A DNA stretch of 64,000 nucleotides from Mariniflexile sp. TRM1-10 (GCF_003425985.1 NZ_CP022985.1:3766001-3830000); one strand, 5' to 3'. Shown: positions 25,527 through 35,443, counted from the stretch's first letter. The notes: generated by a model from the letters alone, not told the origin. Made by a program: numbers and translations.

Positions 25527-25934
25527 ATGAAAAAAAATAAGATCATTTTCTGGACGGCAACACTCATTATCTTCCTTTTTGAAGGGGTCATGCCAGCACT
25601 GACTTCACAAACTGAAATGGCAAAGGAAGGTATCCGCCATTTAGGTTATCCCGAATATTTTATGAACGCCTTGGTGGTGTTCAAGGTATTGGGCACATTG
25701 GCTTTGGTTATTCCTGCCGTTCCAAAACGGTTGAAGGAATGGGCATACGCTGGTTTTACATGTAACTTTCTGTTTGCCTCTATTAGCCATTGGGCAGTGG
25801 ATGGGGTCGACTTTCAGGCTCTGTTTCCCTTGATTGTATTGGGAATTTTGTTGGTGTCTTACCGCTATTACCACAAACTCAATAGATCCGCCAATTTAGA
25901 AATCGATACGGTAAAGGCTGCATCATTAACTTAA
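25527..25934 (+). CDS. DoxX family membrane protein
   Basis: At 135 aa it has four hydrophobic helices: residues 7-24, 48-67 (LVVFKVLGTLALVIPAVP), 75-93 and 97-113. The pattern is typical of DoxX/DoxD-like proteins (LKEWAYAGFTCNFLFASISH). It is an integral inner-membrane protein of uncertain role, often linked to thiol or redox homeostasis. The ATG follows an AT-rich leader. It is likely co-transcribed with the VOC genes downstream. Confidence 0.85.
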   Translation: MKKNKIIFWTATLIIFLFEGVMPALTSQTEMAKEGIRHLGYPEYFMNALVVFKVLGTLALVIPAVPKRLKEWAYAGFTCNFLFASISHWAVDGVDFQALFPLIVLGILLVSYRYYHKLNRSANLEIDTVKAASLT

Positions 25935-25992
25935 ACGGCAAACAAGGTTTACTTGTAAAAACGACATCCGGGAATCTAATGATAGAAAAGGC

Positions 25993-26418
25993 ATGGGACA
26001 ATTAATCACCTATCTCACGTTTAATGGCAATTGCAGGGAAGCGATGGAATTTTATCAGACATGCCTCGGTGGGGAATTGTATTTCCAGACTTTAGGTGAA
26101 TCCCCTAAAACAAAAAAGCTGCCCAAGCATATGAAAACGTATATAGTTCAGGCGTCCCTTAGACGCGATGGTTTGGTCTTGATGGGTACCGATATGACCG
26201 ATGAAGAACTGTTGTGGGGGAATGCGGTGTCCATTTTATTGGACTGTAATGACGAAGATCGGCTTAAAGCCTATTATCATAATTTGGAAGCTGAAGCCAA
26301 AGCGACCCAACCTTTACAGGAAACCTACTGGGGAGAACTTTTTGGCCGACTGACCGATAAATATGGAAACCATTGGTTGTTTCATTGCAAAAAAAGGGAT
26401 GTGGAAATTAGCCAGTGA
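25993..26418 (+). CDS. VOC family protein (PhnB/glyoxalase-like)
   Basis: A single vicinal-oxygen-chelate domain of 141 aa opens with YLTFNGNCREAMEFYQTCLGG, the usual first beta-alpha motif of PhnB-like proteins, and closes with WGELFGRLTDKYGNHWLFH. The metal-binding His/Glu set of true glyoxalase I is incomplete, as is common in PhnB. Substrate unknown. It starts 58 bp after the DoxX gene. Confidence 0.9.
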   Translation: MGQLITYLTFNGNCREAMEFYQTCLGGELYFQTLGESPKTKKLPKHMKTYIVQASLRRDGLVLMGTDMTDEELLWGNAVSILLDCNDEDRLKAYYHNLEAEAKATQPLQETYWGELFGRLTDKYGNHWLFHCKKRDVEISQ

Positions 26419-26543
26419 AGACAAAAATAGACACGGGGATGTTGACCCATAAAATGCAGACACAAAATGAAACGAGCAAAATACCTATGGCTCCGCCTTG
26501 GGGATATTGTTCCAAGAAATTTGTTTATTTAAAATAAGAAAAC

Positions 26544-27464
26544 ATGAACACTATTAAAAACACACAGAAAATCACACCATTTCTTTGGTTCGACGATAGG
26601 GCAGAAGAAGCGATGAACTTTTATATTTCCATTTTCCCAAATTCGGAAATAAAGCAATTGAAAAAATGGCCGGAAGAAACACCTTTCCCGACGGAATCCA
26701 CCAAACCCGGTACCGTACAACAAGGCATGTTCGTCCTGGACGGGTTTCAATTTTGTGCTTTCGATGCGGGACCTATGTTCCGGTTCAACCCCTCCATATC
26801 TTTTTTTGCAGTCTATGAAACCGATGCAGAGATAAAAACCTTATGGAACCAACTTCTCGACGGTGGCGAGGCCTTGATGCCTCTAGATAGTTATGATTGG
26901 AGTGAACTTTACGGATGGGTCACCGATAGATTTGGGGTTTCATGGCAATTAATGAAAGGCAACGTGAGCGATGTGGGACAGCGTATATGTCCGCTTATCA
27001 TGTACTCTGGAGAACAGCAAGGAAATGCTGAAGAAGCGATGAACCATTATATGGCCATTTTTAAGGATTCATCGGCTGTGGGAGTTGAAAAATACAATGC
27101 TGACGACCCAGGTCCCGAAGGTATGGTAAAGCACGCCCAGTGTAAGTTGGCAGGCCAAGCCTTTATGATGATGGACAATGGTTACGAAAACGACATGCCC
27201 TTCACTGAAGCCATCTCTTTTTATGTAAATTGTAAGGATCAAAAGGAAGTGGATTATTTTTGGGACCAGTTTACCAAAGAAGGAAGTGAATCGGTATGTG
27301 GGTGGCTTAAGGACAAGTTTGGGGTGTCTTGGCAGATCGTGCCCGAGTTCCTTACCGAAAAATTAGCCCTTGACGAACCTGAAAAAAGGCAAAAATTGTT
27401 TGAAGCCCTCAGCCACATGAAAAAATTGGATGTAGCAAAATTGGAAGCAGCATACTATAGTTGA
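26544..27464 (+). CDS. tandem VOC/PhnB-like protein
   Basis: The 306 aa contain two PhnB-type VOC units, roughly residues 8-140 (ITPFLWFDDRAEEAMNFYISIFP to DRFGVSWQLM) and 150-280 (ICPLIMYSGEQQGNAEEAMNHY to DKFGVSWQIVP). This is the 3-demethylubiquinone-9 methyltransferase-like annotation class, which does not imply that activity. A short linker and a helical tail follow. It ends 66 bp before a strong terminator and closes the plus-strand cluster. Confidence 0.9.
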   Translation: MNTIKNTQKITPFLWFDDRAEEAMNFYISIFPNSEIKQLKKWPEETPFPTESTKPGTVQQGMFVLDGFQFCAFDAGPMFRFNPSISFFAVYETDAEIKTLWNQLLDGGEALMPLDSYDWSELYGWVTDRFGVSWQLMKGNVSDVGQRICPLIMYSGEQQGNAEEAMNHYMAIFKDSSAVGVEKYNADDPGPEGMVKHAQCKLAGQAFMMMDNGYENDMPFTEAISFYVNCKDQKEVDYFWDQFTKEGSESVCGWLKDKFGVSWQIVPEFLTEKLALDEPEKRQKLFEALSHMKKLDVAKLEAAYYS

Positions 27465-27529
27465 AATAGGGCATTGGTGCGCTTACAATTTTAATTTGAA
27501 AAAATACGCACCGAATCCCGCTCTTTAAT

Positions 27530-27568
27530 AAAAAAACCACCATCAAAGTCAAAGACGGTGGTTTTTTA
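27530..27568. terminator. bidirectional intrinsic terminator
   Basis: AAAAAACCACC (27531-27541) pairs with GGTGGTTTTTT (27557-27567) with flanking A- and T-runs. It separates the convergent VOC gene and the T9SS-protein gene. Confidence 0.85.
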
Positions 27569-27573
27569 TTTGG

Positions 27574-28728
27574 TTATTCCTTAACCAATTTCAATACATG
27601 TGTTTTATCTCCATGAGTGGTAACTTTAAATAGATATACCCCTTCAGAAAGGTGACCTACAGATAAATTTTCAAAACCAGAATTAAAGGTATCCAATTTT
27701 TGTCCGTTTAAATTATATAGTTCAGCCGTTTTAATGACTTCGTTGTGCATATCAACATGCACTATATCTTTAACGGGATTTGGATAGACCTTCATGGAAT
27801 TTCCATTTGATGAAAAATTACCAATGCTTAAGGATGCGTCTGTTAATGTTACGACTCTTCCTTGTTCTTCTAAGGTCATATATAGTGTATTTCCAATAAG
27901 AACTACATCTCTAAAATTAGCATAATAAGGCTCTCCTTCATACATGTCTTCATAAACTGTTTGATCGCCCACAAACACCAAATCAGCTTCTGAGTCGGTA
28001 ACATTTATTTTTTCTATTTGATGTGCATTGCAGATATACAACTCATTATTTTGACTTAAAAAGGTTCCCTTATTAAAGTTTAATCCTATGACATCATCCT
28101 CTAAAGTAGATGCAGCAGAACTTAAGTCTAAGCTTTTTATCATTTCAAAATCCCGAGCAGACATATACAATGTATTATTGTAAATATCCATGTCCTCTAC
28201 AACACCTGTATCTAAATTACTAAATTCTAAAGAAGGCGTTGGGGTAGCATCCAAAGCATCAAAACTATAAAGACTTGTTGTAAAAACATCTGGTGCTGTT
28301 TCTATTTCTTCTAAATAAAAGATGGTATTATTATAAAGCGTAAACGAAGAAATAAAATTTGTAGTAGTAACAATAACCTGAGTGCCTGCACCTATATTGG
28401 TTAAATCTAACTTTAAAATTCGGCTACCAAAAAATTCATCTGTTGATTCAACATAATTTTCAACCAAAATAAATAAATCGTCTCCTAGCTTTTGCGTTTT
28501 GTAGCAATAAAAATCAGCAGGCAATGTATAAATTAAATTTGCCGATGGCGAACCGGCAGATGTGTCTATTGTATAAATATGTCCCCACCCATTTACATAG
28601 ATAGTGGTTCCGTCTAGCGTCATTTTTGTTGGTGAATTCAGTCCCGAAAGATAATCTGTAATTTGTGCATTTGAATTCGTCAAGATTAACAATGTGGCTA
28701 CGAATGTAAAAAGTAATTTTTTTCTCAT
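27574..28728 (-). CDS. secreted protein with type IX secretion sorting domain
   Basis: The real start is the ATG at 28728, which gives a signal peptide MRKKLLFTFVATLLILTNSNA. The longer open frame to 28875 lacks one. About 290 residues form a repeat-rich beta-propeller-like region (TIYVNGWGHIYTIDT, TLYMSARDFEMIKSLDL and related units). The last ~75 residues are a type A sorting domain (MKVYPNPVKDIVHVDM, ending GVYLFKV...LKLVKE). The protein should cross the outer membrane by the T9SS and be surface-anchored or released. No enzymatic motif is seen. The ATG leader lies downstream of a divergent histidine-kinase gene. Confidence 0.9.
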   Translation of the reverse strand: MRKKLLFTFVATLLILTNSNAQITDYLSGLNSPTKMTLDGTTIYVNGWGHIYTIDTSAGSPSANLIYTLPADFYCYKTQKLGDDLFILVENYVESTDEFFGSRILKLDLTNIGAGTQVIVTTTNFISSFTLYNNTIFYLEEIETAPDVFTTSLYSFDALDATPTPSLEFSNLDTGVVEDMDIYNNTLYMSARDFEMIKSLDLSSAASTLEDDVIGLNFNKGTFLSQNNELYICNAHQIEKINVTDSEADLVFVGDQTVYEDMYEGEPYYANFRDVVLIGNTLYMTLEEQGRVVTLTDASLSIGNFSSNGNSMKVYPNPVKDIVHVDMHNEVIKTAELYNLNGQKLDTFNSGFENLSVGHLSEGVYLFKVTTHGDKTHVLKLVKE

Positions 28729-29041
28729 AATTATAAATTTAGTGTTTGATTGTTTGATACGTTTTAAAATTGCTTGTTTATGGATTGTGCTGTTGAATCC
28801 AATTACCGTTTTTATAACCAATAGCTTCCGGATTAAATAAAGGGTAGAGCCCTCTAGTTGGTTGTGAATTAGCAAGAAATGTAAATGGAATAAAGAAAAG
28901 GAATCGTAGTTTATATCTCATGTAGGTTGTAGTAATTTGGATAGAATAAAATTAAATACCTTACGATTTTGATACTATACCAACTTTTAGGTATTTTTAA
29001 CTTTTATGGATTGTTGCATATTTGATGATTGAATTCGCATA

Positions 29042-30937
29042 ATGAGATACCTTTATCTTATACTGAGTATAAGCGTTTGTTTTTTTAATGGACTTTCTGC
29101 GCAACAGGAAACACGATATAAAGACACCCTTTTTGTAGATGGCCCTAATAGCTTCGACCTTTCTGAGTATATAACGTTTTGGGTAGATAGTTCTGGTACA
29201 GGAAGTATAGAGTTGGCAGAAAATGCCTTAAAGAATAAAAAATTCAAGCATTGGAAAAAAGGAAGTGTTCTTAATTTAGGTTTAAACCCTTATGATACAT
29301 GGCTACATCTTAAGGTGGTCAATACTTCTAAAGATTATCATCAATATTGGTGGGCTTTATACAGTCAGGCAGATTCAGTTTCGGTATATGCGTTTAAAAA
29401 TGATCATTGGCAACTTCATACAGAGGTTACCAACCAAACACTTCTTAAAAACCGTCCCATAAAAACAAGATTTCCAGTTGCGGAAATTCATTTGAACCAT
29501 GGCGAATATCAGCAACTTCTTATGAAGATAACAAATATACGTCATACACAACATGCGATAACCGATTTCACAACGCCTCAGCACAATCTGTTATGGGAAA
29601 TCAATTTCTATGGGAAGATAGGGTTTTTTATCGGCTGCTTCTTTTTAATTGCTTTGCTAAGCATCCTGTTTAGTGGTGTCATAAAAGAATGGACCTTTTT
29701 ATATTATGGTCTTTATCTGTTGTGTATCGTGATACTCATATTGTCTGAAGAGCTGATGGTACCTATCGTTAATTCGCCCATATTATTTTATAGTATCAAT
29801 CATGTTCACTCGCTTTTTTTAAGCCTTATTGCTTTGTTCCTACATTACAAAATCATTGTATATGGGATTGGTCGCACGCGTTCCATATCTCTGCTATTTT
29901 TTAAAAAATCCAGTTTACTGAATCAGATATTTTTATGGATAGCAATTTTATATACCATCATATATTTTGTTGGGAAGGATGCATTGCACTTTGGAGTGGA
30001 TGTCTTTAAATTTATGTGGTATTCAACCATTGTTTGTATTGTTTTAAGTATGATCAATAACTTCTGTGTCATTATTTATTTAATGTATATGAAAGGCTAT
30101 TTTCTTTATGGCATTGTTTTGGCATTTTTATTATTATACTTTAATCCTGCAGGATATTTTCTTAATTACTCAGGAATATTTAATTATTATACCATTACAT
30201 ATCCAAATTATTTTTATTGGATTGTTAGCTTAGAGATACTGTTTTTTACACTTATTTTAGCAATACAATATCGTAGAACAGTTTATAATAATTTGAATCT
30301 TATAAAAGAAAAAAAAGAACAGGAAGCATCTGCCATACTTAGGGATATTGAAATACAGGATTTGGAACGTCGCAAAATTGCTCAAGATTTACATGACGAT
30401 TTGGGTACAACTATTAGTGCTATTAAGTTGATTATTACAAACCAATACGCTTCTGATACTGGGTTAAAGAACATGATTACCAAAGCGAATAATGATATTC
30501 GACAGTTTTTTGCCAAACTAACCGTTTCAGATTTTAATAATGAAAAAATTTCCAATATTATTGAACAAACCATTTCCAACTTACAACGATTGAATCAAAT
30601 AGACTTTAAATTGATTGTATCTGGTAAGGAAGCGCTCATCCCTGACTATTTGATAAAACCGCTTTCCAGAATTGCTGTTGAGTTGCTTTTGAACACCATG
30701 AAGCATTCCCATGCAACAGAAGCAACCATACAACTCATTACTGATACAGAACAAGTACAACTCATTGTTGAAGATAATGGGAAAGGCTTTGACCTTCAAA
30801 AACCTCAAAAGGGTATGGGCATTGCCAATATCTATTCACGCACGGAGCGTTGGGGAGGCCAAGTCCACTTTTCAAGTAGTCAAACAGGAACAACGGTCAT
30901 TGTAATCATTCCATTAAAAATCCAAAACACACCATGA
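29042..30937 (+). CDS. membrane histidine kinase, 7TMR-DISM type with HisKA_3
   Basis: A signal peptide precedes a ~165-residue periplasmic DISM-like sensor domain. A block of about seven membrane helices follows (residues about 195-415), then a short coiled coil and a NarL-type kinase core: H-box ERRKIAQDLHDDLGTTISAIK, N-box ELLLNTMKHSH, and G-box VEDNGKGFD. The 631-aa length is normal. It overlaps its response regulator by 4 nt. DISM sensors commonly detect carbohydrates or other small periplasmic ligands; the signal here is unknown. Confidence 0.9.
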   Translation: MRYLYLILSISVCFFNGLSAQQETRYKDTLFVDGPNSFDLSEYITFWVDSSGTGSIELAENALKNKKFKHWKKGSVLNLGLNPYDTWLHLKVVNTSKDYHQYWWALYSQADSVSVYAFKNDHWQLHTEVTNQTLLKNRPIKTRFPVAEIHLNHGEYQQLLMKITNIRHTQHAITDFTTPQHNLLWEINFYGKIGFFIGCFFLIALLSILFSGVIKEWTFLYYGLYLLCIVILILSEELMVPIVNSPILFYSINHVHSLFLSLIALFLHYKIIVYGIGRTRSISLLFFKKSSLLNQIFLWIAILYTIIYFVGKDALHFGVDVFKFMWYSTIVCIVLSMINNFCVIIYLMYMKGYFLYGIVLAFLLLYFNPAGYFLNYSGIFNYYTITYPNYFYWIVSLEILFFTLILAIQYRRTVYNNLNLIKEKKEQEASAILRDIEIQDLERRKIAQDLHDDLGTTISAIKLIITNQYASDTGLKNMITKANNDIRQFFAKLTVSDFNNEKISNIIEQTISNLQRLNQIDFKLIVSGKEALIPDYLIKPLSRIAVELLLNTMKHSHATEATIQLITDTEQVQLIVEDNGKGFDLQKPQKGMGIANIYSRTERWGGQVHFSSSQTGTTVIVIIPLKIQNTP

Positions 30938-31557
30938 CAAAGCCATGCAATACCGTCATTGTCGATGATCATTCACTGTTTGCTGAAGGACTTAAACGGA
31001 TTTTAGAAGACGACCTAAATTTTAGGCTGACAGCAATATATAATATAGCCGAAGATGCTTTACACGCATTCAATAATTCACCTCCCGAATTGGTGTTGTT
31101 GGATATTCAATTGCCCGGTATGGGTGGATTGGAATTTTGCAGACAGATGAAAGAACGCTACCCAGAAATGAAAGTGGTCATGATTTCAATGTTTGAATCA
31201 ACTTCCATTATTTCCGATGCAAAAGCATCCCATGCTAATGGATATATTCCTAAAACAACAGACGCCCAATTGTTTAAAACTACTTTGTATGATATTATAA
31301 AAGGTAACAATGTATTTTTATCAAAATCTTCTTTTAAAGCACCAACAACAAATCAACCACAGTACATAAGCCTTTTGAGCAAACGCGAACTCGATATAAT
31401 CACGTATATCAAACAAGGACATACGTCTAAAGAAATAGCAGAACAACTGTTTATCAGTCAGTTTACGGTGGATACACATCGTAAAAACATTCTAAAAAAA
31501 CTACAATTACCATCTGTAAAAGCACTCATTGCTTTTGCACATGAAAACCATATTTAA
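30934..31557 (+). CDS. NarL/FixJ-type response regulator
   Basis: The receiver domain has the acidic pair VDDH and the phospho-acceptor Asp in LVLLDIQLPGMGG. It is followed by a LuxR-type helix-turn-helix (LSKRELDIITYIKQGHTSKEIAEQLFIS, then TVDTHRKNILKKL). At 207 aa it is complete. It is translated by overlap with the cognate kinase 29042-30937. No target site is visible next to the pair. No TGAT-N4-ATCA box precedes these two genes. Confidence 0.92.
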   Translation: MTKPCNTVIVDDHSLFAEGLKRILEDDLNFRLTAIYNIAEDALHAFNNSPPELVLLDIQLPGMGGLEFCRQMKERYPEMKVVMISMFESTSIISDAKASHANGYIPKTTDAQLFKTTLYDIIKGNNVFLSKSSFKAPTTNQPQYISLLSKRELDIITYIKQGHTSKEIAEQLFISQFTVDTHRKNILKKLQLPSVKALIAFAHENHI

Positions 31558-31577
31558 AGGCTAATTGAATACCCAAC

Positions 31578-31620
31578 TGATATATATCATTGAAATAACC
31601 AATTTCTAAAAATATTTTTA
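31578..31620 (+). promoter_or_regulatory. FNR/FixK-type promoter upstream of lipoprotein-ldhA
   Basis: Palindrome TGATATATATCA at 31578-31589 and -7-like TATTTTTA at 31613-31620. The box centre is 29.5 bp before the -7 element. The ATG of the lipoprotein gene is at 31638. Confidence 0.7.
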
Positions 31621-31637
31621 TTAAAAATATAGAAATC

Positions 31638-32276
31638 ATGAAATTGTTTTATAGTATAGTAGCCCTATGTCTTTTTGCTAGCTGCTCTTCCACAAGAATG
31701 ATAGATAGTTGGAAGAATAGGGAATATGCTAACTACCAGCCCAAGAAAGTGTTGATTGTGGGTATTACAGGCCATTTAACAGCTCGAAAAATTTTTGAGC
31801 AAAGGCTCAAAGACAAACTCTTCAATGAAGGCATTGATGCAGTTGAGAGTTCCGTTGTTTTTGAAGAAGGCTTTATAGACTCAAAGCAAACCGAAGAACA
31901 AATAGACCTAGAAGTAGAGCGACTTGTGAACGATGGATATGATTCCATATTGGTATCTGCAGTAAAAGGTATAGACAATGAAATATCTTATTCGGGAAAC
32001 AAATTCTTAACAGGTTATTACTGGCACCATTTTGGACGTTATTATTATTTATATCAAAATGTGTATTTTGAACCTGGTTATTACAATAATTATAAAGTTT
32101 ATCATATAGAAGCTTCATTATATAATATTAAAACAAACAATGGTAAATCCCTTATATGGGTTGCTTCCTATAATGTTGTAGATCCAATTGATATCAATTC
32201 TACTGTTAACGATTATGTAAAAGCCATTGTTAAGTCATTGAAAAAAGAATCCCTTATTTCTAAAGAAAATAACTAG
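31638..32276 (+). CDS. small lipoprotein of unknown function
   Basis: The 212-aa protein starts with a lipoprotein signal, IVALCLFASCSS, with the lipidated Cys at residue 16. It then has an alpha/beta region (KKVLIVGITGHLTARKIFEQRLKDKL, then DGYDSILVSAVKG) resembling DUF4136-like or GNA1162-like envelope lipoproteins. A Tyr-rich loop (GYYWHHFGRYYYLYQN) is distinctive. It is likely outer-membrane-anchored and periplasmic. It is first in a two-gene unit with ldhA (2-bp gap) under an FNR-type promoter, so it is expected to be made when oxygen is low. Confidence 0.65.
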   Translation: MKLFYSIVALCLFASCSSTRMIDSWKNREYANYQPKKVLIVGITGHLTARKIFEQRLKDKLFNEGIDAVESSVVFEEGFIDSKQTEEQIDLEVERLVNDGYDSILVSAVKGIDNEISYSGNKFLTGYYWHHFGRYYYLYQNVYFEPGYYNNYKVYHIEASLYNIKTNNGKSLIWVASYNVVDPIDINSTVNDYVKAIVKSLKKESLISKENN

Positions 32277-32278
32277 TC

Positions 32279-33271
32279 ATGGAAGTACTTGTCTATAGTG
32301 CTAAAGATTTTGAAATCCCTTATTTGGAAGAAGCCAATTCAAAAAGGCATAAGCTCACATTTTTGAGTGAATCTTTATCGTCCGAAACCGTAATGAATAG
32401 TGTAGGTTATGATGCTGTCTCTATTTTTTCAGCAGATGATGGCAGTGCAATTATATTGGAAAAACTAAAAGAATTTGGTGTTAAGTATCTTGCTTTAAGA
32501 TGTACGGGCCATGATAATGTAAACCTTAAAGTGGCTGCTAGATTAGGTATTAAAGTTGCAAACGTGCCAGACTATTCACCGTATGCCATTGCAGAACATG
32601 CTGTGTCCTTATTGTTAGGACTTAACAGAAGATTAATAGAGTCCAATAAACGTGTCCGTTCTTTTAATTTTGATATTAATGGACTAATAGGTTTTGACCT
32701 TAATAACAAAACGGTTGGGATTTTGGGAACTGGAAAGATAGGTTCGGTTATGGCAAAAATCATGTATGGCTTTGGGTGTAAATTATTTGGATACGATCTC
32801 GTACAAAATAAAACACTTAAGGAGAAATATGGAATGGCTTATACGTCTCTTGAAGATATTTGCCGACAGGCAGATATTATTTCCATCCATTTACCACTAA
32901 ACTCCGAGACACATTATTTAATCAATAAAAATATTGTAGATATAATGAAACCAGGTATTGTGATTATAAACACTGCAAGAGGCGCAATTCTTGATACGAA
33001 AAGTGTATTGGTAGGATTGGAAAGTGGGGTGATTGGTGCTTTAGGGCTGGATGTTTATGAACATGAAAAAAAACTTTTTTTCAAGGATATGTCCCAAGCC
33101 ATACCATTTGAAGATATAAATATCATAAAACTCAATATTATGCCAAACGTGCTCATTACTGGTCACCATGCTTTTTTAACAGAAGAGGCACTTGCTAAAA
33201 TTACCGAAATAACCATCTATAATCTTAATTGTTGGGAAAGTGGAAAAGAGAATACGAATGATTTAGTATAA
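32279..33271 (+). CDS. ldhA: D-lactate dehydrogenase-type 2-hydroxyacid dehydrogenase
   Basis: The 330 aa are a D-isomer-specific 2-hydroxyacid dehydrogenase. The Rossmann NAD motif is VGILGTGKIGSVMAK, the catalytic Arg is in LNINTARG-like IINTARGAI, the Glu is in LDVYEHE, and the acid/base His is in ITGHHAFLTEEA. LALRCTGHDNVN in the first domain is typical of fermentative LdhA. It reduces pyruvate to D-lactate and reoxidises NADH. Position 2 bp behind the lipoprotein gene and downstream of a TGAT-N4-ATCA promoter fits fermentative use under oxygen limitation. Confidence 0.9.
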   Translation: MEVLVYSAKDFEIPYLEEANSKRHKLTFLSESLSSETVMNSVGYDAVSIFSADDGSAIILEKLKEFGVKYLALRCTGHDNVNLKVAARLGIKVANVPDYSPYAIAEHAVSLLLGLNRRLIESNKRVRSFNFDINGLIGFDLNNKTVGILGTGKIGSVMAKIMYGFGCKLFGYDLVQNKTLKEKYGMAYTSLEDICRQADIISIHLPLNSETHYLINKNIVDIMKPGIVIINTARGAILDTKSVLVGLESGVIGALGLDVYEHEKKLFFKDMSQAIPFEDINIIKLNIMPNVLITGHHAFLTEEALAKITEITIYNLNCWESGKENTNDLV

Positions 33272-33330
33272 AAGGGTTATCATTTTTACTATTTTTATTG
33301 CAATTGGGTGATAGAAAAATAATTAATTTT

Positions 33331-33540
33331 TAATCTAAATATTCTCTGAAGGCTCTGCCTCGGGTATCCAATTCACCTCTCCTTTGGAGAGGTAGAACTG
33401 CCCTAAAAGGCAGTCCAGGGTGAGGCAAAATACAAATTTGCATTTTTGACCCTGAGGTCAAAATGAAACAGGCGAAACCTGTACTGAGCCTAGTCGAAGT
33501 ATGCCTCTATGGCTCTCCTCGAGGATAGTCTGATTCAATT
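33331..33540 (+). repeat. dispersed repeat C, copy 1 (uninterrupted)
   Basis: A ~210-bp palindrome-rich repeat: AATCTAAATATTCTCTGAAG, CCTCTCCTTTGGAGAGG, GCCCTAAAAGGCAG, GACCCTGAGGTCAAAATG, CTCGAGGATAGTCTG. The inverted second copy at 43195-44868 is split by an IS element. It fills the gap between ldhA and the L,D-transpeptidase gene. Confidence 0.8.
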
Positions 33541-33547
33541 TTTTTAT

Positions 33548-34501
33548 TTACCTTAATTTCTTGTTATAACTATAAATGTCTTTTAAAATGACGGTTTCCC
33601 CAGTTGAATCTATGACTTCCAAATCATAATGTATGTTAACTTTTGTATCCATAGGAGCATAATAATAGATAACCCATGCATCGGCTTCTTTAGTGCCAAT
33701 GCATCCGTTGGAATACGCTTTTCCAAGCGTTATAGGATTGGTAGTTGGATGTATTAATTGTCCATTTCTAATCCCATTAATTTCGGTTTCCAAAAACGGA
33801 ATCTGAGGCAACTTGGTAATTTTTTGATCATCGCGTTTCGTTGTATAATAGCGCCGCCCATCTACAGGGTTATAATAATCAGGATTCCTTACATGGGAAA
33901 CAATGAATCCTTTTCCCGTTTTTGTTTTTAAGTCTATGATTCTTCCGGCCATTGCCAGGTACTTCTTTTCATTTCTCCCAACTCTTACTGGAAATTCATA
34001 CAGTTGTTTTGAATCTTCATAAATACGAAGCTTAAACTCTGGTATGTTAATGTCAATCAAGGTATGGTTAAATGATTTAAGGAGTTTTTCAGCATGTATG
34101 GAATCGGGTATTACAATCCTAGCACCTTTGGGAAGTACGATCATTTTTTTTTGGTCATAGATAAAAGAATCCCGGGCTATCATTCGATAGTAGTCCGTAT
34201 TTTGCAGGGTATCAATAATCCAAGGATTTGATCTTACCAAGAGATGTTCGGTTAATTTATAAGGGGTAATCGAATCGTATTTAATAACAAGGGAATCTAT
34301 ATATTTAAAATAGTTGCTAACGGTAATGTCTTTTTCAACCAAAATAGGCCTGGTTTTTAAATTTTGTTGAAAAGTAAAGTTCGAAACAAGATTTTTTTCC
34401 AATATAAGGAAGTCAGTATCCTTTGGACAGCATAAGTTTAGTGACAATATAATGAGAGTAAGAATCAACAGAGTTTGCTTTAATTTTAAAGGTATTTTCA
34501 T
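33548..34501 (-). CDS. L,D-transpeptidase (YkuD family)
   Basis: An N-terminal hydrophobic segment ending LSLNLCC gives either a lipoprotein or a membrane anchor. The YkuD catalytic signature is in the C-terminal half: HPTTNPITLGKAYSNGCIG, with His, Ser and the nucleophilic Cys about residue 273. A typical entry strand is LRIYEDSKQLYEFPVRVGR. The enzyme forms 3-3 peptidoglycan cross-links or attaches proteins to the wall. It follows the patatin gene by 39 bp and probably shares its FNR-type promoter (35465-35507). Confidence 0.88.
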   Translation of the reverse strand: MKIPLKLKQTLLILTLIILSLNLCCPKDTDFLILEKNLVSNFTFQQNLKTRPILVEKDITVSNYFKYIDSLVIKYDSITPYKLTEHLLVRSNPWIIDTLQNTDYYRMIARDSFIYDQKKMIVLPKGARIVIPDSIHAEKLLKSFNHTLIDINIPEFKLRIYEDSKQLYEFPVRVGRNEKKYLAMAGRIIDLKTKTGKGFIVSHVRNPDYYNPVDGRRYYTTKRDDQKITKLPQIPFLETEINGIRNGQLIHPTTNPITLGKAYSNGCIGTKEADAWVIYYYAPMDTKVNIHYDLEVIDSTGETVILKDIYSYNKKLR

Positions 34502-34540
34502 GATTCTTGTATTGTATTAATGTTCTTAACTTTCGAAAAT

Positions 34541-35443
34541 TTATGGAGTCCTGTTAGCTTTACATTCATCACATTCCATACGTTGTGTGTGTATTGGTGT
34601 TTTTAATAAAGGTCGTTTCCGTAGTGCTATTTTAGAATGATGATTATCACTTTTAACCGCTTTTAAAGGGAAGATCTTATTCAATAATTGTTGATTGACG
34701 AGTTCTTTATTGGCAGCATCATAACCAATTTTATAAATAGCATCGAGATACTTCTTATCAAAAGTGCCATACTTGCTTAATTGTTTAGGATATATGATTA
34801 AATCACATTTCTTGAATTTTTTAATGTCTTCTCTAACGGTTTTTAATTTAAAAACCCTTTCAACAACATTATGGGAATGTTTTAAATCACTTATTACTAC
34901 TGTATCAAAACCATTGACATATACACCAATAATAACATCACAGGTATTCTTTAATAGGTCTACGGGAAAATTGTTTAAAACACCACCATCCACATAGTAC
35001 GATCCATTAATATTAACAGGAGCAAATATTCCTGGAAAAGCTGCCGATGCCAATATGGGTTTTATTAATTCACCAGTGTTAAAAATGGCTAGTTTCCCAT
35101 TTAGCACATTGGTAGCTGTAACAAACAATTGCTTTTTTAGAACCGAAAAGTTATCTTCTTTGAGGTATAGCTTAAAAACACTATAGAATTTTTCAGCGTC
35201 CATAATTCCTGGTTTATTCACTGCATACCGTTTTAGTTCAAAAATCTGTATGGTTCTAAAAAAACTCAGCATTTCTTTCCAATCATATCCATAAGCATAT
35301 AAAGCACCAACAACAGCACCTACACTAGAGCCTGCTATATGGGTAGGTATAATGCCGTGTTCTTCCAATGCGTGGATAGCACCTATATGGGCCATACCTC
35401 TCATGCCTCCTCCAGAAAGTACCAAACCAATTTTCATGACCAA
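34541..35443 (-). CDS. patatin-like phospholipase
   Basis: The 300-aa patatin domain has the oxyanion GGGMRG (residues 10-15), the nucleophile elbow GSSVG (residues 39-43) and the Asp in YYVDGGVLNN. The enzyme is a serine lipid acyl hydrolase, presumably cytosolic or peripheral since no signal peptide is present. A C-terminal tail with MECDECKAN is unusual and contains a CxxC. It is first of a two-gene unit with the L,D-transpeptidase and reads divergently from the Mla genes. Each direction has its own TGAT-N4-ATCA promoter. Confidence 0.88.
   Translation of the reverse strand: MVMKIGLVLSGGGMRGMAHIGAIHALEEHGIIPTHIAGSSVGAVVGALYAYGYDWKEMLSFFRTIQIFELKRYAVNKPGIMDAEKFYSVFKLYLKEDNFSVLKKQLFVTATNVLNGKLAIFNTGELIKPILASAAFPGIFAPVNINGSYYVDGGVLNNFPVDLLKNTCDVIIGVYVNGFDTVVISDLKHSHNVVERVFKLKTVREDIKKFKKCDLIIYPKQLSKYGTFDKKYLDAIYKIGYDAANKELVNQQLLNKIFPLKAVKSDNHHSKIALRKRPLLKTPIHTQRMECDECKANRTP

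Noticed and set aside
34638..34649. TGATGATTATCA palindrome
   Set aside because: Inside the patatin coding sequence (DNHHS region), with no correctly placed -7 element or downstream start.
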